A stretch of DNA of 48,831 bases from Planctomycetota bacterium (GTDB lineage Bacteria; Planctomycetota; Phycisphaerae; SM23-33): contig DAOVZK010000011.1 of NCBI GenBank assembly GCA_030635145.1, positions 1 to 48,831 on the forward strand, written 5' to 3'. The position numbers were made by a program, and so were the translations under genes. Position 1 is the first letter of the stretch. The number at the start of each line of letters is the position of its first letter. Positions 1 to 7,744 of the stretch are shown here, in pieces. The notes below the pieces were generated by a model, which did not search any database, was not told the origin of the DNA, and saw only the letters and a program-made list of their open reading frames with translations.

Positions 1-129
1 GGCTTCCCCGCTATGCACGACCGTGCATTTGTGGCCCATGCGAGTGAGACCTTCCTCGATAGCCTCGGCGTGGCCGATTTCGTCTTCGGCAATCAATATC
101 TCTGCTTGCGTCTGTTTATCGTTTTTCAT
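1..129 (-). CDS. Response regulator, N-terminal part only (runs off the window)
   Basis: Only the first 43 codons are present; the gene continues beyond position 1. After a short polar leader the translation reads ILIAEDEIGHAEAIEEGL, the first strand, acidic pair (ED) and helix of a CheY-like receiver domain, followed by the second strand and an SGEA turn. The ATG is preceded by an AGGTGA Shine-Dalgarno and lies 15 bases after the plsY stop, so it is probably the last visible gene of the envelope operon. The output domain is outside the window. This start resembles NtrC-type regulators, but the subfamily cannot be decided. Confidence 0.8.
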   Translation of the reverse strand, partial: MKNDKQTQAEILIAEDEIGHAEAIEEGLTRMGHKCTVVHSGEA

Positions 130-144
130 GCGTCACCTGCAAAA

Positions 145-816
145 TCAGTCTTGGGTGTCCGTGGGGCGCGACCGAATTTTATTTTCTGTTCCATTTAACA
201 ATCGGCGAATATTTCTGCCGTGCTTAATAATAACCAGCAACCCCATGACTACCGAGAAAATTCCCAGCAATTTCAGTTGGTTCACTTTTCCAATATTGAA
301 AATCACGAATGCGGGGAAGAACATCGCCGCAGCCGCTATGCTCCCGGCCGAAACATACCGCGTCACCAGCGTGACGATTATCCACAGCGCAAATGCGCAC
401 AAACCCGGTAGTGTAAAGTACGGGAAAATCCCCAGCACCACGCCCAGCGATGTTGCCACGCCTTTCCCGCCGCGAAATTTCAGCCATATGTTAAACACGT
501 GTCCGAAAATGCACCCCGCCCCCACACTCAACCACGCGCCCTGCTGCAAAATCGTTGGTACGTTGTCAAACGCACCGATTAACCAACCGGCCGCAGCCGT
601 GGGGATCGCGCCTTTCAGTACGTCCAGCAGAAAGCAGATATACCCCCATTTTCGCCCAATTACTCTGCCGACGTTTGTCGCGCCGACGTTCCCGCTGCCG
701 CTGCTGCGGAGGTTTTTTCCGTGCAGCTTCGCGATGATAATTCCAAACGGAATCGAACCGGCGAGATACCCGACGGCAGGGAGCAACGTAAACATGATTA
801 ACGGGTCTTGGATCAT
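145..816 (-). CDS. plsY: Glycerol-3-phosphate acyltransferase PlsY
   Basis: Integral inner-membrane enzyme that transfers the acyl group of acyl-phosphate to position 1 of glycerol-3-phosphate, the first committed step of phospholipid synthesis. The 223-residue protein has the expected multi-helix layout and the two family signatures: GSGNVGATN near residue 40, and GHVFNIWLKFRGGKGVAT in the middle, whose glycine-rich loop and His are catalytic in the family. A longer reading frame on the opposite strand is its shadow. It overlaps the upstream glycosyltransferase by 4 bases, which suggests translational coupling. Lipid synthesis is thus placed in the same transcript as LPS-core-type genes. Confidence 0.95.
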   Translation of the reverse strand: MIQDPLIMFTLLPAVGYLAGSIPFGIIIAKLHGKNLRSSGSGNVGATNVGRVIGRKWGYICFLLDVLKGAIPTAAAGWLIGAFDNVPTILQQGAWLSVGAGCIFGHVFNIWLKFRGGKGVATSLGVVLGIFPYFTLPGLCAFALWIIVTLVTRYVSAGSIAAAAMFFPAFVIFNIGKVNQLKLLGIFSVVMGLLVIIKHGRNIRRLLNGTENKIRSRPTDTQD

Positions 817-1997
817 CGTTTCTCCAGAATTTCGCGATATATTGCGAGCAGCCCTTCGACATGCCGGGTGATGCTGAGATTATCGGCGACGGACTCGGTT
901 AGCTTTGCTCGGACGCAACGTTTTTGCGGATCGAGCAGTTCCGTCATGGCGGCGACGATTGATTTGTCGTCGCAGGGGCTTTGCACGACGACCCCAGCTC
1001 CGCCTGTGAGAATCTCGGCGGCGCCGTTGTAGGTTGTCGTGATGGCTGGGAGTCCCCAGCGGATGGCTTCGAGAATCACGCGGCTGCAGGCATCGTACCA
1101 GCTCAGCAGAATGCAAACATCGCTTGCGGAGTACCACTGGAAGATTTCATTTGTCGGGGGAACGAACAGCACCGACTCGGCAACACCTTGCGATTTTGCT
1201 GACCGCTGAAACTCGCCCGCATTTTCTCGCCCGATGATAACTAACCGTGCGTTTTGCGCGGCGGGGTTGTTTTTCTTCATGGCGGCGAAGTTGCGGATGG
1301 CGTGGCCGATGCCTTTAAGCTCGTAGTTCTTCGCCACTGTCAGAAATACGACATCGTCGTCGCCAATTCCGTGCATCGTGCGAATTTCGCCTCGCCATTG
1401 TGCTCGAGTAGCAGCATCAACGTCAGGGATATCCACGCCGTTGAAGACCACGCGAAGATTTTCATCGCATCCCTTTTTATAGTAGTTGTAGCGGATTTCT
1501 TCGGCGACCATTTCGCTGACGGCGGCGATGATGGTTTTGCGTTCGGCGAAAATCTGCGACTCAAGTTTCGCCAGCTGTTTGCGGAATGCGTTGAACTGCA
1601 ACCCCAGCAGCGACAGCGTTCGCCCGACCTGCGATTTTCTCCGCCGGTTTCCCGCAAACTGTGCGGGGAAACATCCACCGCGCGGTTGATAAACGTCAAC
1701 GCCCGGAACCGGCAGCATTGCGTGGGTAATATCGAACGCACCGCCAGCGATAGCTTTTTGGGCGTCGCGGACGAAATTCGCAAACCGCTGCTCTCGCGAA
1801 ATCGAAATCCCACGCCGCCCCAGCGTCTGCAGCTTTACCCCGTCGCAATTCCACTCACCGCTCTGAGCTAGCACGGTCAACTCGCACCCGGCGGCAACCA
1901 GCGACTCTGCGATCTGGGCAGTCGAAGCCTCCCGCCCACCGCGAGAAGGTGTCATGTCCTCAATTATCAGTGCAATTCGCAATTTGTAACCATCCAA
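813..1997 (-). CDS. Glycosyltransferase family 4 (LPS-core type)
   Basis: 394 residues with the GT-B layout: an N-terminal half opening with IALIIEDMTPSRGGRE (acceptor-side Gly-rich loop) and a C-terminal nucleotide-sugar half with VVFLTVAKNYELKGIG, FVPPTNEIFQWYSASDVCILLS and the EX7E-like EAIRWGLPAITTTYNGAAEIL. This resembles RfaG/WaaG-type LPS-core glucosyltransferases, but donor and acceptor are not readable. The start is a TTG preceded by AGGAAG; no in-frame ATG lies near the N-terminus. The Shine-Dalgarno falls inside sequence conserved with the flank of the repeat family described at 2029-2287. Overlaps plsY by 4 bases. Confidence 0.85.
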   Translation of the reverse strand: MDGYKLRIALIIEDMTPSRGGREASTAQIAESLVAAGCELTVLAQSGEWNCDGVKLQTLGRRGISISREQRFANFVRDAQKAIAGGAFDITHAMLPVPGVDVYQPRGGCFPAQFAGNRRRKSQVGRTLSLLGLQFNAFRKQLAKLESQIFAERKTIIAAVSEMVAEEIRYNYYKKGCDENLRVVFNGVDIPDVDAATRAQWRGEIRTMHGIGDDDVVFLTVAKNYELKGIGHAIRNFAAMKKNNPAAQNARLVIIGRENAGEFQRSAKSQGVAESVLFVPPTNEIFQWYSASDVCILLSWYDACSRVILEAIRWGLPAITTTYNGAAEILTGGAGVVVQSPCDDKSIVAAMTELLDPQKRCVRAKLTESVADNLSITRHVEGLLAIYREILEKR

Positions 1998-2028
1998 GGT
2001 TTTCTTCCTGTTAATCCAATCAATTTCT

Positions 2029-2287
2029 TTTTGACAGGATCACAGGATAGTTGTTTATTTTAAGTTTTCAGTTATCAGCAATCAGTTTTCAGTAAGAGAA
2101 AATTATTCACCGCAAGAGATCGCAAAGAACGCAACCGCCAGCGGCGGAGACAAATTCATGGTGCCAATTTCTCTTGCCTTTATTGCCACCCCTGCCAGGG
2201 GCTTTGTGATCTATGTGTTCTTTGTGGTGAATCATCTTTTTATGTTGGATTAACATGATTTTTTTTCATCTTGTTATCCTGTCTAAA
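2029..2287. mobile_element. MITE-like element, family D, copy 4 (interrupted)
   Basis: The left end TTTTGACAGGATCACAGGAT (2029-2048) and right end ATCTTGTTATCCTGTC... (2268-2287) match the terminal inverted repeats of the three ~160-bp copies at 37561, 43436 and 46727. This copy is about 100 bp longer and its interior differs because another palindromic sequence (2105-2232) sits inside it. It fills the gap between the kinase stop and the GT4 start. Confidence 0.6.
2105..2232. repeat. Nested inverted repeat inside the 2.0-kb element
   Basis: Ends ATTCACCGCAAGAG and its imperfect complement TTCTTTGTGGTGAAT bound about 128 bp. The arm sequence (ATTCACCRCAAAGA type) resembles short palindromic repeats scattered in many bacterial genomes. 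No reading frame of interest lies inside. Confidence 0.5.
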
Positions 2288-2311
2288 AAATTCTTAATAG
2301 TTTCAATTTGG

Positions 2312-3127
2312 CTATCCCTTCGCCTTGCGGGCGGTGCGTTTTTGCATGGCGGTTACTTTTTGGTCGATTGCTTTTTCCCATTGCTGGCGGTGTTCGTTTT
2401 CGGTGTGGGAGAGATATCCGTCCATAAAATACTTCCAGTACTGATTCACCCACAACCACGGGGCCGAGTATTTCAGTTGGGCCAGATCCTTTACCCGCCA
2501 CCGGAACATTCGCCATTTCCTCGGGCGAAAAACTCTCGCAAGATCGATTAAGTAAAGCTCGACATGTCCGTCGTGGTCGTGCAGAAAAATATGTGACGTG
2601 TAAAGGTCGCGATGGACCAGCCCGCTTGAATGCATTCGGCTGACAAGTTCGATGAGTTTGTCGTTGAACGTTTTTAAGATCAGCGGGTTGTTCTGGTGAC
2701 GCGTCAAAAACGCCTCGCCGTTTCGCTCTATCGCATCGCCCGACACGGACGTCACTATTATGTAGCTGCGATTGACCCCGAGAAAATCGCATTGTTCACC
2801 GCAGACCACCTCACGCATTGTCCCGACTTTTGCCTCGCGAAGTGCCTGGATGTTTTGAAACTCGGTGCGACCTTGCGACCGCTTACCGCGAAACGTCAGA
2901 AAACGCCATACGCGTGTGATTAGCGGTAAGGGGTAGTAGCGTTTGAAAAACAGCTCCCATGGTCGACCGGTGCTGTCGCGAAATTCCAGCTTCGTGCGGC
3001 GGCGATTACAAAGCCCGGGCTTCCACATATCATCGCCCAGTTCACAGCCGAAGGCGTCTTTGACGTTGTCGAGATTCTGCTCGTGAATATATTCGACGAC
3101 CGCAGGGTCGAGCTGTCCGGTTTTCAT
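2312..3127 (-). CDS. Lipopolysaccharide-kinase-like protein (WaaP/InaA/Kdo-kinase fold)
   Basis: 271 residues, predicted cytoplasmic protein-kinase-like fold acting on LPS core sugar. The catalytic loop is seen as HSSGLVHRDLYTSHIFLH (Asp of HRD) and the metal-binding loop as YLIDLARVF, both typical of the InaA/WaaP/KdkA group. The open frame extends far upstream, but the start chosen is the ATG that overlaps the waaF stop in ATGA; the upstream part is only a shadow of waaF. The C-terminus is very basic (KRTARKAKG). The exact sugar phosphorylated cannot be told from sequence. Confidence 0.85.
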   Translation of the reverse strand: MKTGQLDPAVVEYIHEQNLDNVKDAFGCELGDDMWKPGLCNRRRTKLEFRDSTGRPWELFFKRYYPLPLITRVWRFLTFRGKRSQGRTEFQNIQALREAKVGTMREVVCGEQCDFLGVNRSYIIVTSVSGDAIERNGEAFLTRHQNNPLILKTFNDKLIELVSRMHSSGLVHRDLYTSHIFLHDHDGHVELYLIDLARVFRPRKWRMFRWRVKDLAQLKYSAPWLWVNQYWKYFMDGYLSHTENEHRQQWEKAIDQKVTAMQKRTARKAKG

Positions 3128-4221
3128 CGTAGCACCTCCGCTTTGTCGCGAGAATCGATAATTTCGTCGGCGGCCTGCAGGACGGTGTCCACCGATATGC
3201 CCGTCATGCACTTGTGATGTTCGTCGCCTTGTGGCAGCGGGCAGATTTTCTGCTGGCAGGGGCTGCAGGGGATATCGATGCGGACAATTCGCTCGCGGGG
3301 GTAATCGATCTGTGCCCATACCGGATCGGTGCTGCCAAAAATCGTCACGACGCCGATTCCCATCGCAGCTGCGATATGCCGCGCACCCGTATCGTTGGTA
3401 ACAAGCATTTGGCACCGCAGCATAAGACCCTTCAGTAACCCAAGCGTATTGTCGCGGTTGGCAAAATCGATTAGCGGTTTGTGTTGCATTTCGCCCATGA
3501 GTTTCGTGAGGATGCTGCGTTCGTTTTCGTTCGGGGCACCGTTGAGGATGATTTGTGCGTTGTACTGCTCGACAAGTTTGTCGGCGAGTTTTGCGTATCG
3601 TTCGGCTGCCCAGAGTTTGCTCGTACCGAAGGCTGCCCCGGGATTCAGCATCACCAGCGGACAAGTGGGGTCATACCCGACTTCGGTCAGCAGATCAGCG
3701 GCCGCGGCGTGGTCTTGCTCGGTGAGGGGCAATTCCATCGTCAGGTTGTCGTAGCTGATTCCGAGCGGTTGCAGGAGCTTGGCGTAGTATTGCGACGTAG
3801 GGATCGGTAGATATTTACCCGGGGCGGGAGAATCTTTCGGCCGCCGCTGAGGTTTAAGGGCATCGGTCAGCAGAAATCCTCGGCCGTCACGGGCATAGCC
3901 GATTCGCCGCTTGGCACCGCTGAATCGCGCAAGAACGGCGGAGCGAAAGCTGTTTGGCAGCAGCAGGGCAGTGTCCGCACCAACGCCCCTTAGCTTCTTG
4001 ACGGTATGGAAAAAACCGCGCATGCCGCTGCGGGAAGAATCTGCAATTTGCGAATCGCACCACGAACTACCCTCCAGCAGCGACAGTGCAACAGGCTTGC
4101 CGAAAAGTGTGATCTTGGTGCTAGGGTTATTTTCGCGCAGCGTCCGCAGCACGGGTGTGGCCATCACCACATCGCCTACCCAGTTCGGGAGAAAAACCAG
4201 AATGTTTTCAACGCTCGACAT
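3124..4221 (-). CDS. waaF: LPS heptosyltransferase II-like (GT9)
   Basis: 365-residue GT-B enzyme of family 9, which adds a heptose to the inner core of LPS at the cytoplasmic face. Evidence: N-terminal ILVFLPNWVGDVVMATPVLR with the catalytic-type Asp, central MLNPGAAFGTSKLW, and the family's C-terminal donor motif MLVTNDTGARHIAAAMG followed by FGSTDPVW. Near the end SPCQQKICPLPQGDEHHKC is the Cys-rich stretch found in WaaF proteins. Full length. No clear Shine-Dalgarno is seen. It overlaps the kinase gene by 4 bases, so heptose transfer and core phosphorylation are probably co-expressed. Confidence 0.9.
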   Translation of the reverse strand: MSSVENILVFLPNWVGDVVMATPVLRTLRENNPSTKITLFGKPVALSLLEGSSWCDSQIADSSRSGMRGFFHTVKKLRGVGADTALLLPNSFRSAVLARFSGAKRRIGYARDGRGFLLTDALKPQRRPKDSPAPGKYLPIPTSQYYAKLLQPLGISYDNLTMELPLTEQDHAAAADLLTEVGYDPTCPLVMLNPGAAFGTSKLWAAERYAKLADKLVEQYNAQIILNGAPNENERSILTKLMGEMQHKPLIDFANRDNTLGLLKGLMLRCQMLVTNDTGARHIAAAMGIGVVTIFGSTDPVWAQIDYPRERIVRIDIPCSPCQQKICPLPQGDEHHKCMTGISVDTVLQAADEIIDSRDKAEVLR

Positions 4222-4345
4222 TTTTCAAGTTTTCAGTAATTACTCCCGGCGTTGCCGGTCAGTTTTCAGTAAGAGTTAAGGAATGTAATCCGGTTTTCTT
4301 TTAATCGCCTCCGCGGCTCGCGGCGGATGACTGATTGCTTTTCAA

Positions 4346-5209
4346 TCAAAGCCCTTTTTTCGCGAGGACGCCCCACGTTTCGTGGTTGGTTATAGTCGAA
4401 CCTGTCACGGAATTGTTTCCGATGACTACGCATTTCATCCCGGCTGCGACGAACGCCTTTACCGCCAGCGATTTTTTGCAGATTCCGACGGTTAGATTCG
4501 GGAACTCGTCGCGAAGTTTCGGCAGTTGGGATTCCATGCGCGATTCGATCACAATTCGCGCGAAGGTATTACCGGGCTTACGTTCCCATCGCCATCGCTC
4601 GCGTTGCCACAACAGTATCGGCCCGGCGGGATAGTTTCCACCCTCCAGCCGATCATGCTCAGCCTTTTGCGTGGGTTTGCCTTTTCGCGTCAGATAGATG
4701 ATGTTTGCGGTTTTGGCGATTTTTCGCAGCGCGACGGCGGCGGGGTCGGATTCGTCCAATGCTCCGCGGGGTAAGGCGTTGATATCGACGGCCACGACAG
4801 GCCGATCGGGATCCCACACAAACAGCGGAACGACCTGGCGAACCTCCTCGCCCTGCACGGAATCCTGAACCGTTACGCAAACGGCGTAGATCCCTGTTTT
4901 TTTGCTGACCGGCAAGGCAACGGCGGCGTAACCGTCGCGGTCGGTGAAGCTGACTTCTTCCTGCCCGACGAGTTTGCCGTTATTTACCAGCTGAAACCGC
5001 ATCGCTCCGCCTTCGCACCCGAAGGCAAAGAAGAAAAAGTCGTTCCGCTGCAGCCGCCCGACCGGCACGACGTCGCCACCGACGCGGGCCAGCTGATCTG
5101 GAACGGTCATTATGTAGTATCCACCGCAGCCCGACGACAGCGACAGCATCCACAATAGCAGAACCACGGCCATGTTTCGTATGTCTAGCGTTTTTCGCAT
5201 TCTTCTCAT
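4346..5209 (-). CDS. Putative lipoprotein with degenerate HAD/LNS2-like domain
   Basis: 287 residues. The start is the ATG 6 bases after GGAG; a TTG 12 bases upstream is less likely. The N-terminus is basic, then hydrophobic, and ends in LSSGC with Cys28 as the probable lipidation site (lipobox imperfect). Residues ~40-130 look like a beta-rich domain. Residues ~137-275 resemble the LNS2/HAD phosphatase layout: VVAVDIN (141-144) where motif I would be, IIYLTRKGKPT (motif II, Arg175), then PAGPILL and a C-terminal VVIGNNSVTG. The usual DxDxT is not conserved (second acid is Asn), so catalysis is doubtful. It precedes waaF and may open the envelope operon. Confidence 0.6.
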   Translation of the reverse strand: MRRMRKTLDIRNMAVVLLLWMLSLSSGCGGYYIMTVPDQLARVGGDVVPVGRLQRNDFFFFAFGCEGGAMRFQLVNNGKLVGQEEVSFTDRDGYAAVALPVSKKTGIYAVCVTVQDSVQGEEVRQVVPLFVWDPDRPVVAVDINALPRGALDESDPAAVALRKIAKTANIIYLTRKGKPTQKAEHDRLEGGNYPAGPILLWQRERWRWERKPGNTFARIVIESRMESQLPKLRDEFPNLTVGICKKSLAVKAFVAAGMKCVVIGNNSVTGSTITNHETWGVLAKKGL

Positions 5210-5279
5210 TAAGAACTCCAATAATATTCACAATACAGTACGCGTAAAGACCCCAATTGTCAACCGCGAGCCGCGGCCG

Positions 5280-6070
5280 CCAACGGCGGAGGGTCGTAGC
5301 ACGACAGGCAATAGAGAGTAGGCAATAGGCAATCGGCGTCAGCCTCCGTGTCATGCCAGCGGAAGCTGGCATCCAGGGAAATTACCCGCGATGTTGGGTG
5401 GCATGGAAACACGGCGTTGTTTCGTCGTAGCGTAGCGAAGACCCGCAGGGCCGGGTAGCCATGGTCGTAGCACGACAGGCAATAAAAAGCGAATATCCAA
5501 CACCCAATACGGAATATCCAATGTCCAAGTAAAGAGCTTCGCTTCTGTCATCCTCGCGAAGGCGGGGATCCAGTTCTTTTCGTATTCTGTCATCCCAAAC
5601 TCGATTTGGGATCCAGGGGCTTTCCCTGTGGCGTTGTCGATTGCTTCTGGTGTTACCGGTCATTGCGAGCGTAGCGAAGCAATCTCGTATTCGGCCGTTT
5701 ATTTTGCCGCCCCTGCTAGGGGTTGCCGCGTCACTACGCTCCTCGCAATGACAAACCGCGAGCCGCGGCGGCATTATGGGAATATTCTCTTTTCTGTCAT
5801 CCTCAGCTTGACTGGGGATCCAGTTCTTTTCTTTTTCTGTCATCCTCGACCCCGATCGAGGATCCAGTTTTTTTATATAAAACATTTCCCGCGTCATTTC
5901 TACGTTCTCTGGATCCCCGCCTTCGCGAGGATGACACAGGAAAAAAAACGTGGTTGCAAACTCCGCAACCACGGCACCCGGCCTATCTTTTTTCAATATC
6001 CAATATCCAACACGGAATATCCAATTTCGCTCCGCGGCGCAAGCGTCCAAGGTAAAGAGCTTTCTAATCT
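5280..6070. repeat. Dense cluster of short palindromic repeats
   Basis: About 0.8 kb without a credible gene. At least five units of the form CTGTCATCC...GGATCCAG occur (near 5545, 5587, 5793, 5837 and inverted near 5909), each with a different hairpin core. Interleaved are units of GTCATTGCGAG...GCAATCTCG type (5660, 5740), GTCGTAGCACGACAGGC (5294, 5464) and GGAATATCCAA runs (5490, 6000). The 247-codon frame that spans the zone on the minus strand is made of these repeats and is not a gene. Confidence 0.85.
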
Positions 6071-6071
6071 T

Positions 6072-6745
6072 AACCCCGAAGGGGTGCTCAGAGTTTAGCC
6101 GTGGGTGTAGCGCAGCGAAACCCACGGAAAAGGATTATCCCCCAATATATAAGCCCCAGCGGGGCGGCAGAAATGACTACTTCCCCATATAACGATCATC
6201 GAATTTAATTTCATGTAACTCCAGCAGTGCGATCAATTCCTCGTCAAAAGATTTTACCTTATGATGCTCCTGCTGTTTACGAATGTATTCGATGACCCGC
6301 GGAGTAATTGAATGTGAAACCGAAAACGCCGAATATCCGTCCTGCCATCTGAAAGACTCCATTGTCGAGAAAGTCTCGTGAATCCATTTTGACGAACTGG
6401 CTTTGATGTTCCTGACGAAATCAGACGGTGCTATGGTGGGCGGTAAAGTTGCGAGAATGTGCAGATGATCTTCCGGCCCGTTGGCCGCCAGCATAGTTCC
6501 GCCAAGATTATGAATAATTCCGCCCATGTATGGTAAGAGTTGCTGCATTACTCTATCAATTAGCATCGCCCGCCGCTTTTTGGTGGCGAAAACAATGTGG
6601 GTATGAAAATTCGTATAGGACATCGTATTGATCCTCCCCGGCCTTCCCGCTTCTGTCGTCCCTTCGGGACTCTTGTTTTTTATATCTGCTTTCCGGGGGT
6701 TTCACCCCCGGCTAAATTCTTTATGCCCTTTCAGGGCTAATTATT
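6072..6745. mobile_element. IS200/RAYT-type element with palindromic ends
   Basis: The transposase gene at 6177-6623 is flanked directly by hairpin-rich ends. Left end (6072-6176): AACCCC-GAA-GGGGT, then TTTAGCC joined to a hairpin of GTGGGT...ACCCAC. Right end (6656-6745, inverted): CCGGGGG...CCCCCGG joined to GGCTAAA, then GCCCTTTCAGGGC. Both ends thus carry TTTAGCC next to a GC-rich hairpin in opposite orientation, as expected of REP-like sequence recognised by Y1 transposases. Related transposase-less copies occur at 35428-35635 and 48629-48831. Confidence 0.7.
6177..6623 (-). CDS. Y1 (HUH) transposase, IS200/REP-associated type
   Basis: 148 residues. Single-strand DNA transposase of the HUH superfamily: the His-hydrophobic-His pair is at residues 53-55 in EDHLHIL, and the nucleophile is probably Tyr113 in VIEYIRKQQEHHK. 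GGAGG precedes the ATG with 9-base spacing. Length fits IS200-type TnpA and short RAYT proteins. No TnpB neighbour is present. The gene lies between REP-like hairpins, which favours a RAYT-like role over an ordinary IS, but IS200 cannot be excluded. Apparently intact. Confidence 0.85.
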   Translation of the reverse strand: MSYTNFHTHIVFATKKRRAMLIDRVMQQLLPYMGGIIHNLGGTMLAANGPEDHLHILATLPPTIAPSDFVRNIKASSSKWIHETFSTMESFRWQDGYSAFSVSHSITPRVIEYIRKQQEHHKVKSFDEELIALLELHEIKFDDRYMGK

Positions 6746-6764
6746 GCCTTCTGTCGTTGTCGCG

Positions 6765-6863
6765 GTCATTGCGAGCCCCGATGGAATCGGGATAAACTCC
6801 GCGAAGCAATCTCGATTCTTCAATAGATTTAGATTGCCGCGTCGCTATGCTCCTCGCAATGAC
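6765..6863. repeat. GTCATTGCGAG inverted-repeat pair
   Basis: GTCATTGCGAG at 6765 and its complement CTCGCAATGAC ending at 6863 enclose about 75 bases that carry AGCAATCTCG and its relatives. It is the same short palindromic family as in the 5.2-6.0 kb cluster and at 35.18 kb. No gene is seen in it. Confidence 0.7.
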
Positions 6864-6901
6864 AAATCATAGCCACCCGTCACTCGTCGATTTATCATAG
6901 T

Positions 6902-7390
6902 TCATAATTGTACTACGGGTATCCAGATATTTACGGAGTCATTCTTCTCTGAAACTTGCGGAGCGTCGGTTTCAAAGCAAACCGCATTTTCCGCAACACC
7001 AAAACCTGAGTTTTTAAGTGCAACCGTCAGCATGTCGGCAATTTCACAAAGATAACCGGGAGCCTGTTCAAAAAAGGCATATGTTGCTGCTGGCAGATTA
7101 TATCTGGTGCATTCTTGTGGTACTGCACTTTTTCCGTCAGTTTTCATAGCGGCACAGAAACTGTCTGGTTTTGCCCATTCACGTATGCGATAAACGCCAT
7201 AGTTTTTGTTCTCAATACTTTCTGGCAAAATATTTGGCCCCTGTTCGGGAAATAGTTTTGTCCAAAGAGTACAGAAACCATTCTCTTCATTTTGAAGTTC
7301 CTCATAACTTCGTTCGACACCTGTGAACTGAACTGACGACAGTTCAACAATTTTCGGTTCCAATATTTTTTGAACTTTATCTTCTGACAT
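6902..7390 (-). CDS. GyrI-like small-molecule-binding domain protein
   Basis: 162 residues. Begins EDKVQKILEPKIVELSSVQFTG, the opening strand of stand-alone GyrI/AraC-effector-binding domains (SOUL-like fold), and ends with SVNIWIPVVQL, the matching last strand of such domains. YNLPAATYAFFEQAPGY corresponds to the usual ...YAvf...G segment. No DNA-binding domain is attached. The start chosen is the ATG behind AAGGAAGAATC; a frame extension of 16 codons upstream is encoded by repeat sequence and was rejected. Ligand unknown. Confidence 0.65.
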   Translation of the reverse strand: MSEDKVQKILEPKIVELSSVQFTGVERSYEELQNEENGFCTLWTKLFPEQGPNILPESIENKNYGVYRIREWAKPDSFCAAMKTDGKSAVPQECTRYNLPAATYAFFEQAPGYLCEIADMLTVALKNSGFGVAENAVCFETDAPQVSEKNDSVNIWIPVVQL

Positions 7391-7453
7391 GATTCTTCCT
7401 TTCTTGCCGGGCGCCGTGGTTGCGGTTTTTGCAACCACGTTTACACCGACGGA

Positions 7454-7552
7454 TTATTTAAATGAAGCGATTTTCTCTTCACAAACCTTCTCTGTTACTT
7501 CATGCAGTTTTTGGACGCAGGCGGCGAGTTGTTTTAATTGCTCTTCGGTGAT
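7454..7552 (-). pseudogene. Possible C-terminal gene remnant
   Basis: In the gap between the GyrI-like gene and the antiporter, 32 codons read ITEEQLKQLAACVQKLHEV then TEKVCEEKIASFK and a stop. The composition is protein-like (amphipathic helix), but an in-frame stop directly precedes it and there is no start codon. The rest of the 7391-7744 gap holds GGAGG...CCTCC and an AATCCTGTAATCC fragment, and nothing else I can name. Confidence 0.3.
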
Positions 7553-7744
7553 TTAATTCAACCCACCCACACTTATACAACTAATCCTGTAATCCAGCAA
7601 GGAGGAATTATTTGCCTCCACCGCTGGTGGCCGCGGCTCGCGGCAATTATTGTTTCTTGACGTATCTGGGTTTTGGTTTACAATCCATACAATCCATTTG
7701 ATTCGCGATGAAATGTAACCTCTATACATTTTGGGGCATTTAAA

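Noticed and set aside
23-871. 282-codon plus-strand frame
   Set aside because: Antisense to plsY, whose motifs are unmistakable.
3128-3664. N-terminal extension of the LPS-kinase frame
   Set aside because: Lies inside waaF in another frame; the ATGA overlap gives a natural start at 3127.
5280-6070. CRISPR array
   Set aside because: Repeats are palindromic, mixed in orientation and irregularly spaced; no cas gene is present.
5382-6125. 247-codon open frame on the minus strand
   Set aside because: Built almost wholly from palindromic repeat units; no ribosome site and no protein-like pattern.
7391-7438. Start of the GyrI-like gene 16 codons further upstream
   Set aside because: Those codons come from a GGTTGCNN..GCAACC repeat; the ATG at 7390 has a good ribosome site.
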